The notes beneath the pieces were generated by a model that ran no database searches, was not told where the DNA came from, and was given only the letters and a program-made list of their open reading frames with translations. Positions 9,138 through 17,484 of a stretch of 64,000 nucleotides of DNA are shown here, in pieces. A program made the position numbers and the translations under genes. This DNA is from Rhodospirillales bacterium (GTDB lineage Bacteria > Pseudomonadota > Alphaproteobacteria > ATCC43930 > CGMCC-115725): contig JAQGIC010000032.1 of assembly GCA_028288725.1 (NCBI GenBank), positions 29,982 to 93,981 on the forward strand. The letters run 5' to 3'. Each line of letters begins with the position of its first letter. Positions within the stretch are counted from its first letter, which is position 1.

Positions 9138-11654
9138 CTATTCCTCGCGAACCTCGCCCATGATTTCCTTCACCTTGAAGGCCAGTTGTTTCAGCGAGAA
9201 CGGCTTGGCGAGGAAATGGATATCGGAATCGTCGCCGATGCGCTTGCGGAACGTATCCTCGGTATAGCCCGAAATGAACACGACCTTCATGTCCGGATGG
9301 GTTTCCCGCACCGTCTTGATCAGGGTCGGCCCATCCATGCGCGGCATGACCACGTCGGTCACGATCAGATGGATCGGCTGCGCCTCGGTCTGGATGATCT
9401 GCAGCGCCGCTTCGCCGCTCTTGGCCTCCAGCACGGTGTAGCCCTTGTTGCGCAACGCGCGGGCGCTGAACAGGCGCACCGGGTCTTCGTCCTCGACCAG
9501 CAGGATGGTACCCGCCCCGGTCAAGTCGCGCGGTGCCGCCACCTCCAGCGGATCGAGCAGCGGCGGCGGCTCCACCTCGCCCTCCTTGCGCTGATGCTGC
9601 GGCAGGTAAAGCGAGAATTTCGTGCCGACGCCGACTTCGCTATCGACGAAGATGAAGCCGCCGGTCTGTTTCACGATGCCGTAGACGGTGGACAGGCCGA
9701 GCCCGGTGCCGGATCCGACCTCCTTGGTCGAGAAGAACGGCTCGAAGATGCGTCCGACGATTTCCTTCGGAATGCCGGTGCCCTGGTCGGTCACCTCGAT
9801 CAGTACATAGGCCCCGGCCGGCATGAGCTCGAGCTCGCGCTGGATCGGCCCGGCCCGCTCCACGTTCGACGTCTTGATCGTGAGCGTACCGCCGTTGGGC
9901 ATGGCGTCGCGCGCATTGACCGCCAGATTGATGATGACCTGTTCCAGCTGCCCCTGATCGACGCGCACCGCGCCCAGCGTGCGGCTCTGGATCATCTTCA
10001 GATCGACATTCTCGCCCAGCAGCCGGTTCAGCAGGTGGCTGAGTTCGGTCAGCACGTCGCCGATGTCGATCACCCGCGGCTGCAGCGTCTGCTGGCGCGA
10101 GAAGGCGAGCAGCTGGCGGACCAGATTGGCGGCGCGGTTGGCATTCTGCTTGATCTGCATGATGTCGGCAAAGGACTGATCGCCCGGCCGGAACCGCAGC
10201 AGCAAGAGATCGCAGAAGCCGATCATCGCGGTCAGCAGATTGTTGAAATCATGGGCGACGCCGCCGGCGAGCTGACCGACCGCCTGCATCTTCTGCGACT
10301 GGGCGAACTGCAGTTCGAGGTTCTTCTGCTCGGTCAGATCGATGAAATGCAGGATCAGGCCGGCGATGCCGCCCTCGGCCGTATCGAGCCGGCTGGCGAA
10401 CAGCGCCAGCGTCTTGTTCTGTTGGGTACCGGTCCGCACGCGCAGTTCGAGCGGCCGTTCGAGCGGCACGCCCTTGACGATCTGCGCCAGCCGGTCGGCC
10501 GCGGGCACCTGATCGTCCTCGACCACGAACTCCATCAGGTTCCGCCCGACCAGATGCTCCTCTTCCGACAGCAGAAGCTTGTCGAGCGCGGGGTTGGTCT
10601 CCTTGAAGCGCGCATGGCTATCGATCAGCGCGATGCCGACGGGCGCGATCTCGAAGAAGCGCTGGAACCGTTGGCGCGCGCGGATCAGCGACTCTTCCCG
10701 GACCCGATCGGGCGCCAGATCGCGCACGACGCTGCAACTGCGCCGCCCCGGCCCGTTGCCCTCGATCGTCTGGCTGATGGCGGCATTGATCAGGCGGCCC
10801 TGCCGACCCGACAGAATGACCTCGCGTCCCTCGCCCGGCGCCTGCGGATCGAACGGCACGCGCGTCGCATCGTCCGACGGCACCAGGAAATCCTCGATCC
10901 GCGCGCGCTCGTTGATCAAGGCCTCGGGCGAGGCGCCGAGCCAACCGGCCAGCGTCTGGTTCACCATAAGGAACCGGCCGTCCTCATCGACCGAATAGAG
11001 CCCGACCGGAACGCCGTCGAAGAACTTGAACATCAGGCTGCGTCCAGCCTCGATCACGTCCTGCAACTGGTGCCGGTCGGTGATGTCGATCAATTGCCAG
11101 ACCGCGCCGCCGCGCAGCGAGCCGATGGGGGCCACCGCGACCTCGAACCAGGCGATCGAGCCATCGGGGAAACAGGCGCGCAATTCCGCGTGGGCGGTTC
11201 CGCCGAGCCGGGCCCGGGCCTTCAGCCGGTTCAGCTCGCTCTCGACCGCCTCGTCGTCCTCGGCCCCGTTCAGAAACACCTGCAGCGGCGCGCCTTCGCC
11301 GCCGAAGCGGGCGGTATAGGCGGCATTGGCGAAACCGATCATGCCATCGCGGTCGGTCACGAAGGCCGCATCCGGCAGCGCTTCCAGCGCCTGGCGCGCC
11401 AGCGACGCCATGCGTTCCGCCGCGGCCAGCCGGCCGGCGAGGACGCCCAAGGCCAGAATCGCCAGGACCGCGACGAGGTCGATCGCCAAGCTCACCCGAT
11501 AGGGCGTCGAACCGGCCGGCAGTTCCTGCCCGAGCCAGATCCCCAGGCCCAGACAGGCCGCAGCAGCGAAGAGACCCAGCAGCAGCAACGACGTGACGCC
11601 CCGCATCGGATTCCGACGCCGACCATCGTTCGTCCCATCCGTCCTCAGGGCCAT
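9138..11654 (-). CDS. cckA: Cell-cycle hybrid histidine kinase CckA
   Basis: 838 aa inner-membrane hybrid kinase. Two N-terminal membrane helices (SLLLLGLFAAAACLGLGIW and a following Leu/Ala/Val-rich one) precede PAS domains (for example ALPDAAFVTDRDGMIGFANAAY). Next come a HisKA domain with GGVAHDFNNLLTAMIGFCDLL, where the His is phosphorylated, a HATPase domain (IINLAVNARDAMPNGG, GTGLGLSTVYGIVKQ), and a C-terminal receiver whose Asp is in IVTDVVMPRMDG. This order is diagnostic of CckA, which through ChpT phosphorylates CtrA and so controls flagellar and cell-cycle genes (family knowledge). The ATG at 11654 follows a GGAGG site by 4 bases; longer in-frame starts would overlap fliR. It lies directly downstream of the flgB-fliR operon, 53 bases past fliR. 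Confidence 0.93.
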   Translation of the reverse strand: MALRTDGTNDGRRRNPMRGVTSLLLLGLFAAAACLGLGIWLGQELPAGSTPYRVSLAIDLVAVLAILALGVLAGRLAAAERMASLARQALEALPDAAFVTDRDGMIGFANAAYTARFGGEGAPLQVFLNGAEDDEAVESELNRLKARARLGGTAHAELRACFPDGSIAWFEVAVAPIGSLRGGAVWQLIDITDRHQLQDVIEAGRSLMFKFFDGVPVGLYSVDEDGRFLMVNQTLAGWLGASPEALINERARIEDFLVPSDDATRVPFDPQAPGEGREVILSGRQGRLINAAISQTIEGNGPGRRSCSVVRDLAPDRVREESLIRARQRFQRFFEIAPVGIALIDSHARFKETNPALDKLLLSEEEHLVGRNLMEFVVEDDQVPAADRLAQIVKGVPLERPLELRVRTGTQQNKTLALFASRLDTAEGGIAGLILHFIDLTEQKNLELQFAQSQKMQAVGQLAGGVAHDFNNLLTAMIGFCDLLLLRFRPGDQSFADIMQIKQNANRAANLVRQLLAFSRQQTLQPRVIDIGDVLTELSHLLNRLLGENVDLKMIQSRTLGAVRVDQGQLEQVIINLAVNARDAMPNGGTLTIKTSNVERAGPIQRELELMPAGAYVLIEVTDQGTGIPKEIVGRIFEPFFSTKEVGSGTGLGLSTVYGIVKQTGGFIFVDSEVGVGTKFSLYLPQHQRKEGEVEPPPLLDPLEVAAPRDLTGAGTILLVEDEDPVRLFSARALRNKGYTVLEAKSGEAALQIIQTEAQPIHLIVTDVVMPRMDGPTLIKTVRETHPDMKVVFISGYTEDTFRKRIGDDSDIHFLAKPFSLKQLAFKVKEIMGEVREE

Positions 11655-11707
11655 CCCGCCTCCGCCATCCCATTGTTGCCGACTCGCCGCAGCCGGACCG
11701 ACGCCGC

Positions 11708-12490
11708 TCAGCCCGGCCGGGCGAACGAGGTCATCACATCGACATATTGACCCAGAAACCAATAGACCAGCGGCGGAACGGTCAATCCGATCAGGATCAA
11801 CCCACCCATCACCTGCAGCGGCAAACCTATATAGAACACTTGAAGCTGCGGCATGATCTTCGCGATCAGCCCTTGCGACACATGGAATACGGTGCCGACG
11901 ATCAGGAAGGGCGCCGAAAGCTCGACGCTGATCAGAAAGCCCCGCGCCACCAGGCGGGCCATGGCTTGCGACATGTCGTTGAACGGCGGCAGCGCGTCGG
12001 CCGGAAAGGCCTGATAGCTCTCGACGACGGCGCGGATCAGCATGTGATCGATGCCGGTCGCGAAGATCAGCACGACCGCCATTGCCGACAACAGGCTGGC
12101 CGGCAGGGTTTCGGGCGACGTCGCGCCCGGATTGAAGGTGATGGCGCTGGCGAGCGAGGTCTGCATCGCGATGATGGCGCCGCCGGTTTCGAGCGAGGCC
12201 AGCAGCACCCGCCCCATCAGGCCCAGAAAGGCGCCGATGAAGATCTCGTCGGCCATCAGCGCGAACAGGCGGAAGGTATTTTGCGGTTCGGCCGGCAGGC
12301 CGTAGTCGGACTGGATGATCGGCGTCACGGCGAAGCTGATCGTGGCGGCCACGACCAGACGGGCACGCATATTGACATAGGCATCGCCGAAACCCGGCAT
12401 CAGCCCGATCGCCGCCGCCAGGCGGCAGAACACCAGGAAATAGGTCCAGAGCACGGCAGGGACCAGTTGTTCCAGCGCGTAGGTCGTCAT
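11708..12490 (-). CDS. fliR: Flagellar export gate protein FliR
   Basis: 260 aa polytopic protein of the flagellar type III export gate, forming the FliP5-FliQ4-FliR1 core with the proteins encoded nearby. Hydrophobic helices run throughout. Recognisable segments are FCRLAAAIGLMPGFGDAYV near the N-terminus, ADEIFIGAFLGLMGRVLLASLETGG in the middle, and KIMPQLQVFYIGLPLQVMGGL near the C-terminus. It is last in the flgB-flgC-fliE-fliQ-fliR operon, starting 13 bases after fliQ ends. Confidence 0.96.
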   Translation of the reverse strand: MTTYALEQLVPAVLWTYFLVFCRLAAAIGLMPGFGDAYVNMRARLVVAATISFAVTPIIQSDYGLPAEPQNTFRLFALMADEIFIGAFLGLMGRVLLASLETGGAIIAMQTSLASAITFNPGATSPETLPASLLSAMAVVLIFATGIDHMLIRAVVESYQAFPADALPPFNDMSQAMARLVARGFLISVELSAPFLIVGTVFHVSQGLIAKIMPQLQVFYIGLPLQVMGGLILIGLTVPPLVYWFLGQYVDVMTSFARPG

Positions 12491-12503
12491 CGCCGGAAGC
12501 CGA

Positions 12504-12770
12504 TTATTGAATGGCGATGATGCGGTCGGCGAGCGAGCGGACGAAGGTTTCGAGCGTGCCCAACATGAACGGCATCATCAGCAGCACCGAGATGAAGATG
12601 ACGAAGATCTTCGGTACGAAGGTCAGCGTCTGTTCCTGAATCTGGGTCAGGGCCTGGAAGATCGAGATTATGATGCCGACGACCAGCGCCGCCAGCATGG
12701 GCCCGCCCGCGATCTTGAGGGCGACGAAAATAGCTTCGCGGCCGACATCGATGATCTGGGTTTCGTTCAT
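12504..12770 (-). CDS. fliQ: Flagellar export gate protein FliQ
   Basis: 88 aa with two membrane hairpin helices: a Gly/Ala-rich first helix (GGPMLAALVVGIIISIFQ) and VPKIFVIFISVLLMMPFMLG. The QALTQIQEQTLTFVPK turn between them is the family hallmark. It is part of the FliPQR export gate. It sits between fliE and fliR in the operon, 14 bases from fliE. In Caulobacter the fliQR promoter is a classical CtrA target; here the candidate CtrA site lies upstream of flgB at the head of the operon. Confidence 0.96.
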   Translation of the reverse strand: MNETQIIDVGREAIFVALKIAGGPMLAALVVGIIISIFQALTQIQEQTLTFVPKIFVIFISVLLMMPFMLGTLETFVRSLADRIIAIQ

Positions 12771-12784
12771 GGATTCGCGACCGC

Positions 12785-13090
12785 TCAGACGGTCATATGC
12801 AGGATTTCCTGATAGGCCGAGACCACCTTGTCCCGCACGGCCGTGACCGTCTGCAGCGTGACGTCGGCATTGGTGACCGCGGCCACGACGCTGTTGATGT
12901 CGCCGTTGCCGGCGATGGCCTGCATGCTGGCCGTTTCGCCCTTCTGCTGATCGCTGATCGCCCCTTCGAGCGTCGATTTCAGCATCTCGCCGAAACCGCC
13001 GCCGCTGACGGCTCCCGCCCCTTGCGGCGCGGTCAGCGTCTTGGCGGCATTGGCATAGGCGGCGGCGCCGGCGGCGACATTCATCGTCAT
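12785..13090 (-). CDS. fliE: Flagellar MS-ring/rod junction protein FliE
   Basis: 101 aa soluble protein linking the MS ring to the proximal rod. The Gly-rich SGGGFGEMLKSTLEGAISDQQKGE segment and the C-terminal DVTLQTVTAVRDKVVSAYQEILHM helix are the conserved FliE features. The ATG at 13090 has AAGGA 9 bases upstream. It is third in the flgB-flgC-fliE-fliQ-fliR operon, 21 bases after flgC. Confidence 0.95.
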   Translation of the reverse strand: MTMNVAAGAAAYANAAKTLTAPQGAGAVSGGGFGEMLKSTLEGAISDQQKGETASMQAIAGNGDINSVVAAVTNADVTLQTVTAVRDKVVSAYQEILHMTV

Positions 13091-13111
13091 GGTCTAGATC
13101 CTTGAGGCGCG

Positions 13112-13522
13112 TCAGCGCAACATGTCGATGGTACGCGAAATCATCGTGTTCGTCGCAGTGATCACATCGACATTGGCCTGATAGCTGCGCTGAGCTTCGC
13201 GCAGATCACCCATTTCGACCAGCGAATTGACGTTCGGCATGCGGACATAGCCGTTGCCGTCGGCCGCGGGATGGCCGGGCATGTATTTCAGCTCGAACGG
13301 CGCCGCGTCGGGAACGATGTGATCGACCTTGACCACATTGGCACCGGTCTCGCGATCGAGCGCATTCTTGAACGTCACCAGCTTGCGCCGATAGGGATCG
13401 GCGCCGGCGCTGGCGGCGGTGGAATTCGCGTTGGCGATATTTTCCGAGATGGTGCGCAGACGCACGGTCTGGGCGGTCATCGCCGAGGCCGAGGTCTTCA
13501 GTGCGTCATCGAAGTTCGACAT
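13112..13522 (-). CDS. flgC: Proximal rod protein FlgC
   Basis: 136 aa axial protein. The N-terminal heptad-like helix contains the ISENIANANST motif, and the C-terminus has MGDLREAQRSYQANVDVITATNTMISRTIDMLR, the paired coiled-coil ends typical of rod proteins. The central GYVRMPNVNSLVEM stretch is the FlgC marker. It is secreted by the flagellar export system without a cleaved signal. It lies 29 bases after flgB. Confidence 0.96.
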   Translation of the reverse strand: MSNFDDALKTSASAMTAQTVRLRTISENIANANSTAASAGADPYRRKLVTFKNALDRETGANVVKVDHIVPDAAPFELKYMPGHPAADGNGYVRMPNVNSLVEMGDLREAQRSYQANVDVITATNTMISRTIDMLR

Positions 13523-13551
13523 GCCGTCCCCTCTCCAGTCTCACGCCCGTT

Positions 13552-13971
13552 TTACGGGCCCGACCGACCAATCGCCGTCTTGATCAGTCCAACCTGCTTT
13601 TTATAGAGGTTGGTCATCAGCTGATAGTCCGACGCATTGTCCGAAACCTTCATCATCTCGTCTTCAAGCGAGACGGTGTTGCCGTTGATGTCCCGGTCCG
13701 TCGTGACCTTCTCGACGACCGGGTCGAGCCTCGCGGCCGCCTCCGTGCCGACCAGATGGCGCGGATCGGTCGTCGTCGGCGCCAGCTTCGGCGCACTCGA
13801 ATGAGTGACCTCGGCCAGTTCCTTGCGAAAATCCAGCGGACGAAGATCCGACGCCTTGAAGTTCGGCGTATCGGCATTGGCAACGTTTTCGGTCACGACC
13901 TTCTGTCGTGCCGTCAACCAGTTGATCTTCTTCGACAGCGCTGCGAGCAGCGGCATATTGTTAAGGTCCAT
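13552..13971 (-). CDS. flgB: Proximal rod protein FlgB
   Basis: 139 aa rod protein, first gene of the operon. The N-terminal VTENVANADTPNFKA motif is the axial-protein signature, and the C-terminus ends in YQLMTNLYKKQVGLIKTAIG, again a helical axial end. The ATG is at 13971, with a GAGG stretch about 13 bases upstream. A CtrA-like site lies 58-72 bases upstream at 14029-14043. Confidence 0.95.
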   Translation of the reverse strand: MDLNNMPLLAALSKKINWLTARQKVVTENVANADTPNFKASDLRPLDFRKELAEVTHSSAPKLAPTTTDPRHLVGTEAAARLDPVVEKVTTDRDINGNTVSLEDEMMKVSDNASDYQLMTNLYKKQVGLIKTAIGRSGP

Positions 13972-14028
13972 TGGACCCGACGCCTCATCCGTGAATTCAG
14001 GGCAAGATGAAGCATGCGCCCGGGCTCG

Positions 14029-14043
14029 TTACCAACGCGTTAA
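14029..14043 (-). promoter_or_regulatory. CtrA-like site upstream of flgB operon
   Basis: On the minus strand the bases read TTAA-CGCGTTG-GTAA followed by C, against the CtrA consensus TTAA-N7-TTAAC. There is one mismatch and the seven-base spacing is exact. It is 58-72 bases before the flgB ATG. Confidence 0.55.
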
Positions 14044-14044
14044 G

Positions 14045-14072
14045 CGCGAGCGGTCCGTCAGGACCGCTCGCG
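14045..14072 (-). terminator. Hairpin terminator after the prolyl oligopeptidase gene
   Basis: A perfect 12-bp GC-rich stem (14045-14056 with 14061-14072) around the 4-base loop GTCA starts 14 bases past the peptidase stop. There is no long T-run. It also insulates the flgB promoter region directly beside it. Confidence 0.65.
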
Positions 14073-14085
14073 TCCCGCTGCGGGG

Positions 14086-16278
14086 CTATTTCGCCGTCGG
14101 CTGATAGGCCTTCAGGCCCATCTGCCAGAACATGAAGGCGAATTTGTCGGCCAGCTCCTTGTTGCGCTGGGTCCGGGTCGAGCCGATGCCGTGACCGGCG
14201 TCGTAATCGACCCGCAGCAGGATCGGCCGGCCGCTGGTGGTCGCCGCCTGCAAGGTGGCCGCCATTTTACCCGATTCGTAGGACGGCACGCGCGGGTCGT
14301 TGATGCCGGTGGTCAGCAGCACCGCCGGATAGGCGGTTCCCGGCTTGATGTTATGCATCGCATCCATGGCGAGCAGGCCCTTGAAGCCGTCTTCGGTCGT
14401 GACCGTGCCGAATTCCGGAATGTTCGGCGGGCCGTTCTCGCTGAACTCGCCCCGGAGCGCGTTCGACACGCCGACCTCGTCGATCACCACCCGGAACAGA
14501 TCCGGCCGGGCCGCCATGGCGTTGCCGACCAGGATGCCGCCGGCGCTGCCGCCGTCGATCCCCAGCGTGGCCGGGGTCGCCCAGCCCTTGTCGATCAGAT
14601 ATTGGCCGCAGGCGATCAGGTCCTTCCAGGTATTGGCCTTGGTCGCCTTCTTGCCGGCCAGATGCCAGTCCTCGCCATATTCGCCGCCGCCCCGCACATG
14701 GCAGGTCGCCCAGATGCCGTTGTTCTCCAGCAGCGGGAACCAGCGCGGCGCGAACACCGGCGTCTCGGAGATGCCATAGGCGCCATAGCCCCAGATCAGG
14801 GTCGGATGCTTGCCGTCCGGCTTCGCGTCCTTCCGCCGCACGATCGACAGCGGCACCTCGGTGCCGTCGTAGCTCTTGATCTTGATCTCTTCGGCCATAT
14901 AGCCCTTGGTATCGACCGGCGACGGCGCCAGCAGGCCGGTATCGACGATCTTGGCGGTCTTGGGCTCATAGGTGACCCAGGCGCCGGAATGCACCCAACC
15001 CTCGACGCTGAACAGCGCGCCCGGCACCCGCGTGTCGGTATAGAGCCCCTCGATGGTGGCGCCGTCATAGGCGAGCGGCACGGTTTCGACCTTGCCCGTA
15101 TCATAGGGCAGGCGACGCAGGCGGCTCGGGCCGCCGTCCATGTTCTGGATATAAAGCGCGTCGGCCGCCGTTCCGATGCCGGTGATGACGACGTCGCTCG
15201 CCGGCACGACCGTCTGGGCCTGGGCCAGATCCGGCTTGCTCACGTCCTCTTTCAGGACCTTGAAGCGGGCGGCATCCTTGTGGCTCAGCAGGAACAGATC
15301 CCGGCCGTGCAGCGCGGCGTTGGTGATCTCGTCCTCCGGCAGCGCCAGCTTGACCCAGGGCGTGTTGCCGTCGACGGCCTTGCCCAGCGGTGCCGCATAG
15401 AGCCCGATCTCGTTCTGCACGCCGTTCACCACGAAGCCCAGGACATAGTCCGACCCCGGCGTGACGACGATGGCGGGAAAGGCGATCGGGTCGATCTTGA
15501 TGCCGGAGTTCAGGCCGGTGCCCAGCACCGGCTTGTCGCTCTCGGGATCCGTGCCCAGCACATGCAGGAGCGCGCGGCTGTCCTTGTACTTGTCGGTGCC
15601 GGGCGCGCCGGCGTCGAGCTTTTTCAGGCGGTTATAATAGAACGCCTTGCCGCCCGGCAGCCAGGCGACCGACGCGTCGTTGGTACGGTCGATGCGTTCG
15701 CCCAGATCCTTGCCGGTCTCGACGTCCATGACATGGAGCACGCTCTGCTCGGAGCCGCCTTCGGACAGGCCGTAGGCCACATATTTACCGTCGAGCGAGG
15801 GCTGGAAATAGTCGATCGAGACATGCTTTGCGCCGACGGACAGCTTGGTCGGGTCGACCAGCACCACCTCCTTGCCCTTGGTGCCGTGCCGCACGACCAG
15901 GGAGTAGTTGGCAGCGCCCGGCGCGCTCTTGCGATAGAAATAGGCATCGCCGACCTGGTTGACGCCCAGCACCTTCACGTTGGCATTGTCGAGCGCCACG
16001 ATCCGCTTTTCCAACGCGGCACGGCCGGGAATCCGGGCGAGCGCCGCATTGGTATAGTCCGCCTGGCCTTTCATGAAAGCCTGGAATTCCGGCGATTTTG
16101 GCTCTTCCATCCAGCGGTAATCGTCGCTCACGCTGGTGCCGAAGAAGGTCTCGACCACCGGCTTCTTGTCGGCGACCGGCTGGCCCGGTGCCGCGATCGC
16201 CGTCCCCGACACGACGAGGGCGGCCAGACCCAAGGTCAAGCCGCCCAGCGCGTTGTGAATATTCCGTCGTCCCACCAT
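14086..16278 (-). CDS. Secreted prolyl oligopeptidase family serine peptidase (S9A)
   Basis: 730 aa, with an N-terminal signal-like segment (LGGLTLGLAALVVSGTAIAAP), so probably periplasmic. Residues from about 30 to 420 form the seven-bladed propeller region that filters peptide substrates (early FFGTSVSDDYRWMEEPKSPE). The alpha/beta hydrolase domain follows, with the catalytic Ser in GIDGGSAGG (about residue 578), Asp in TTGINDPRVPSYES (about 661) and His in DYDAGHGIGSTR (about 696). The triad is intact. It would cleave short peptides after Pro or related residues. It is a single gene between two flagellar operons with its own terminator; no link to motility is apparent. Confidence 0.9.
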   Translation of the reverse strand: MVGRRNIHNALGGLTLGLAALVVSGTAIAAPGQPVADKKPVVETFFGTSVSDDYRWMEEPKSPEFQAFMKGQADYTNAALARIPGRAALEKRIVALDNANVKVLGVNQVGDAYFYRKSAPGAANYSLVVRHGTKGKEVVLVDPTKLSVGAKHVSIDYFQPSLDGKYVAYGLSEGGSEQSVLHVMDVETGKDLGERIDRTNDASVAWLPGGKAFYYNRLKKLDAGAPGTDKYKDSRALLHVLGTDPESDKPVLGTGLNSGIKIDPIAFPAIVVTPGSDYVLGFVVNGVQNEIGLYAAPLGKAVDGNTPWVKLALPEDEITNAALHGRDLFLLSHKDAARFKVLKEDVSKPDLAQAQTVVPASDVVITGIGTAADALYIQNMDGGPSRLRRLPYDTGKVETVPLAYDGATIEGLYTDTRVPGALFSVEGWVHSGAWVTYEPKTAKIVDTGLLAPSPVDTKGYMAEEIKIKSYDGTEVPLSIVRRKDAKPDGKHPTLIWGYGAYGISETPVFAPRWFPLLENNGIWATCHVRGGGEYGEDWHLAGKKATKANTWKDLIACGQYLIDKGWATPATLGIDGGSAGGILVGNAMAARPDLFRVVIDEVGVSNALRGEFSENGPPNIPEFGTVTTEDGFKGLLAMDAMHNIKPGTAYPAVLLTTGINDPRVPSYESGKMAATLQAATTSGRPILLRVDYDAGHGIGSTRTQRNKELADKFAFMFWQMGLKAYQPTAK

Positions 16279-16356
16279 GCAACTCCCTCGATGAGGATTC
16301 TCGTTGCCGGCGACGCTAACGCTTATTTCGCCCGAGGAACAGTCACCACCCCGTGC

Positions 16357-16745
16357 TCACAGCTCGGCATATTTCCCGTCATGCCACTGCCAGACCATCG
16401 TCGACTGCAGCGCCTTGATCAGGTCGGGCAGCTTGATCGATTTCGCCGCCTCGGCCGCCTGGGCATAGAGCTGGATCGTGGCGTAGGCCTGGAGCGTGAA
16501 GCCCTCGCCCGAGGCCCCGGCGATCGCCCAGAACTCGGGCGTCGGCAACGCACTGTCGGAAATCAGCGTTGCGGTCAGCCCCTGCTCGCGGGCCTGGCGC
16601 ACGATCAGCGCCGCTTCCTTTGATAGCCGCCGAAGAAGATCGCTTCGACCCTGGCCTGCTTCAGCTTGGAGACCAGGGCCGTGAAATCCTGGTCGCCCAC
16701 GGTGATCGATTCATCCATCACCTCTTTCACCCCGGCCGTCCGCCG
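16357..16745 (-). pseudogene. Degraded remnant of a branched-chain amino-acid ABC substrate-binding protein
   Basis: Only the C-terminal third of a LivJ/LivK-type protein remains. On the minus strand one frame encodes VKEVMDESITVGDQDFTALV and continues to IFFGGY. It then runs into a stop, while the next frame continues KEAALIVRQAREQGLTATL, so a single base has been lost at about 16619-16622. An in-frame TAA lies just upstream of the surviving segment. The downstream part lacks the usual stretch between SGEG and the YATIQLYAQAAE helix and another near the end, where MVWQWHDGKY follows too soon. No transposon debris is visible. It is probably a dead paralog of the binding-protein genes found at 33 kb and 60 kb. 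Confidence 0.8.
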
Positions 16746-16819
16746 AGCAATCGGTTACAGCCTGTTTCGACCGCGCGTCAGCGGTTGCGCGGCCTGCGAC
16801 GACGGCGCACCCTGGGGCT

Positions 16820-16834
16820 TCAAGGCTTTGTTAA
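16820..16834 (+). promoter_or_regulatory. CtrA-like site upstream of the FlhB-like/fliO/fliP operon
   Basis: TCAA-GGCTTTG-TTAA, one mismatch to TTAA-N7-TTAA, ends 46 bases before the first gene. It shares the stretch TTTGTTAAG with the site in front of sciP (40225-40239), which strengthens the case for a common binding protein. Confidence 0.5.
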
Positions 16835-16879
16835 GGGGCTCAGCCTCAGTCTCCTCCGGGACGCTATGAAAGGGCTTGG

Positions 16880-17164
16880 ATGGAACGGGAAAAGGCGATA
16901 GCCCTCGATTTTGATCAGCGGGATCCGAGCGTGCCGACTGTCGTCGCTACCGGCCAGGGCGAGGTCGCGCGCCAGATCCTGGCGATCGCGTTCGAGCATG
17001 GCATCAAGGTGCGCGAGGACCCCGATCTGGTCGAGATCCTGTCGACGCTCGATGTCGGCGACGAGATCCCGATCATTGCCTTCGCCGCTGTTGCGGAAAT
17101 CCTGACGCACGTCTATCGCTGGGAACTCCAGCAGCGTTCTCCGACCGAGCACTCTCCGACATGA
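16880..17164 (+). CDS. Orphan FlhB C-terminal-domain-like protein (FhlB/FlhX type)
   Basis: 94 aa resembling the cytoplasmic C-terminal domain of FlhB, the substrate-specificity switch of flagellar export. AIALDFDQRDPSVPTVVATG corresponds to the FlhB strand and helix around its cleavage region, and the stretch from ARQILAIAFEHGIKVREDPD to AEILTHVYRW follows the FlhB pattern closely. There are no membrane helices, and the autocleavage tetrapeptide NPTH, which should lie just before this start, is absent. Comparable stand-alone paralogs occur in some bacteria and can partly replace the FlhB C-domain (family knowledge). It is first in an operon with overlapping starts running to fliP. A full-length flhB is not in the window. 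Confidence 0.85.
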   Translation: MEREKAIALDFDQRDPSVPTVVATGQGEVARQILAIAFEHGIKVREDPDLVEILSTLDVGDEIPIIAFAAVAEILTHVYRWELQQRSPTEHSPT

Positions 17165-17484
17165 CCGGCACTGCCCTCGACAGACTGTTCGACGATACCG
17201 AGGGCCAGCTCGATGCGGCTCTCGCGGCCCTGCTGAGTGGGGATCTGATCGAGCTCGCCGATCTGCCGGCCCGGGTCGAGACGATCTGCCGGATGGCGAT
17301 CGACAGCCGTCGCCGGGACGCGGCCGATCGGCTGCTGCGGCTGACCCAGAAGCTCGACGCGATCGAGACCCATCTGCGCGAGCGCCTGGCCGCCGTAACG
17401 CCGGATACGGAGCGTTCGGCCAATCCCAAGCGGGCGAGCGACGTCTATCGCGCGGCAGCGGGAGCCCCCAAATCGAAAACGTGA
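17161..17484 (+). CDS. Conserved-looking helical protein of the fliO-fliP operon, function unknown
   Basis: 107 aa, not recognised. It starts at ATG 17161, overlapping the stop of the FlhB-like gene by 4 bases (ATGA), and overlaps the fliO GTG start by 4 bases, so translation is likely coupled. The composition is helical and charged, with Leu/Ala heptads around TALDRLFDDTEGQLDAALAA and RDAADRLLRLTQKLDAIETHL. There is no signal peptide or membrane segment, and the C-terminus is basic and probably disordered. Size and composition resemble a small flagellar export chaperone or a FliO partner; this is inference from position only. Confidence 0.6.
   Translation: MTGTALDRLFDDTEGQLDAALAALLSGDLIELADLPARVETICRMAIDSRRRDAADRLLRLTQKLDAIETHLRERLAAVTPDTERSANPKRASDVYRAAAGAPKSKT

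Noticed and set aside
9186..11750. Long plus-strand open frame opposite cckA
   Set aside because: Antisense of a high-GC gene with no recognisable domain; cckA is complete.
13972..14044. Possible sigma54 promoter for flgB (a CTTGCC stretch on the minus strand)
   Set aside because: The -12-like TTGC has no GG at the required ten-base distance; the CtrA-like site is the better explanation.
14191..16623. Long plus-strand open frame opposite the prolyl oligopeptidase
   Set aside because: Covers the intact peptidase and the binding-protein pseudogene in antisense; no motifs.
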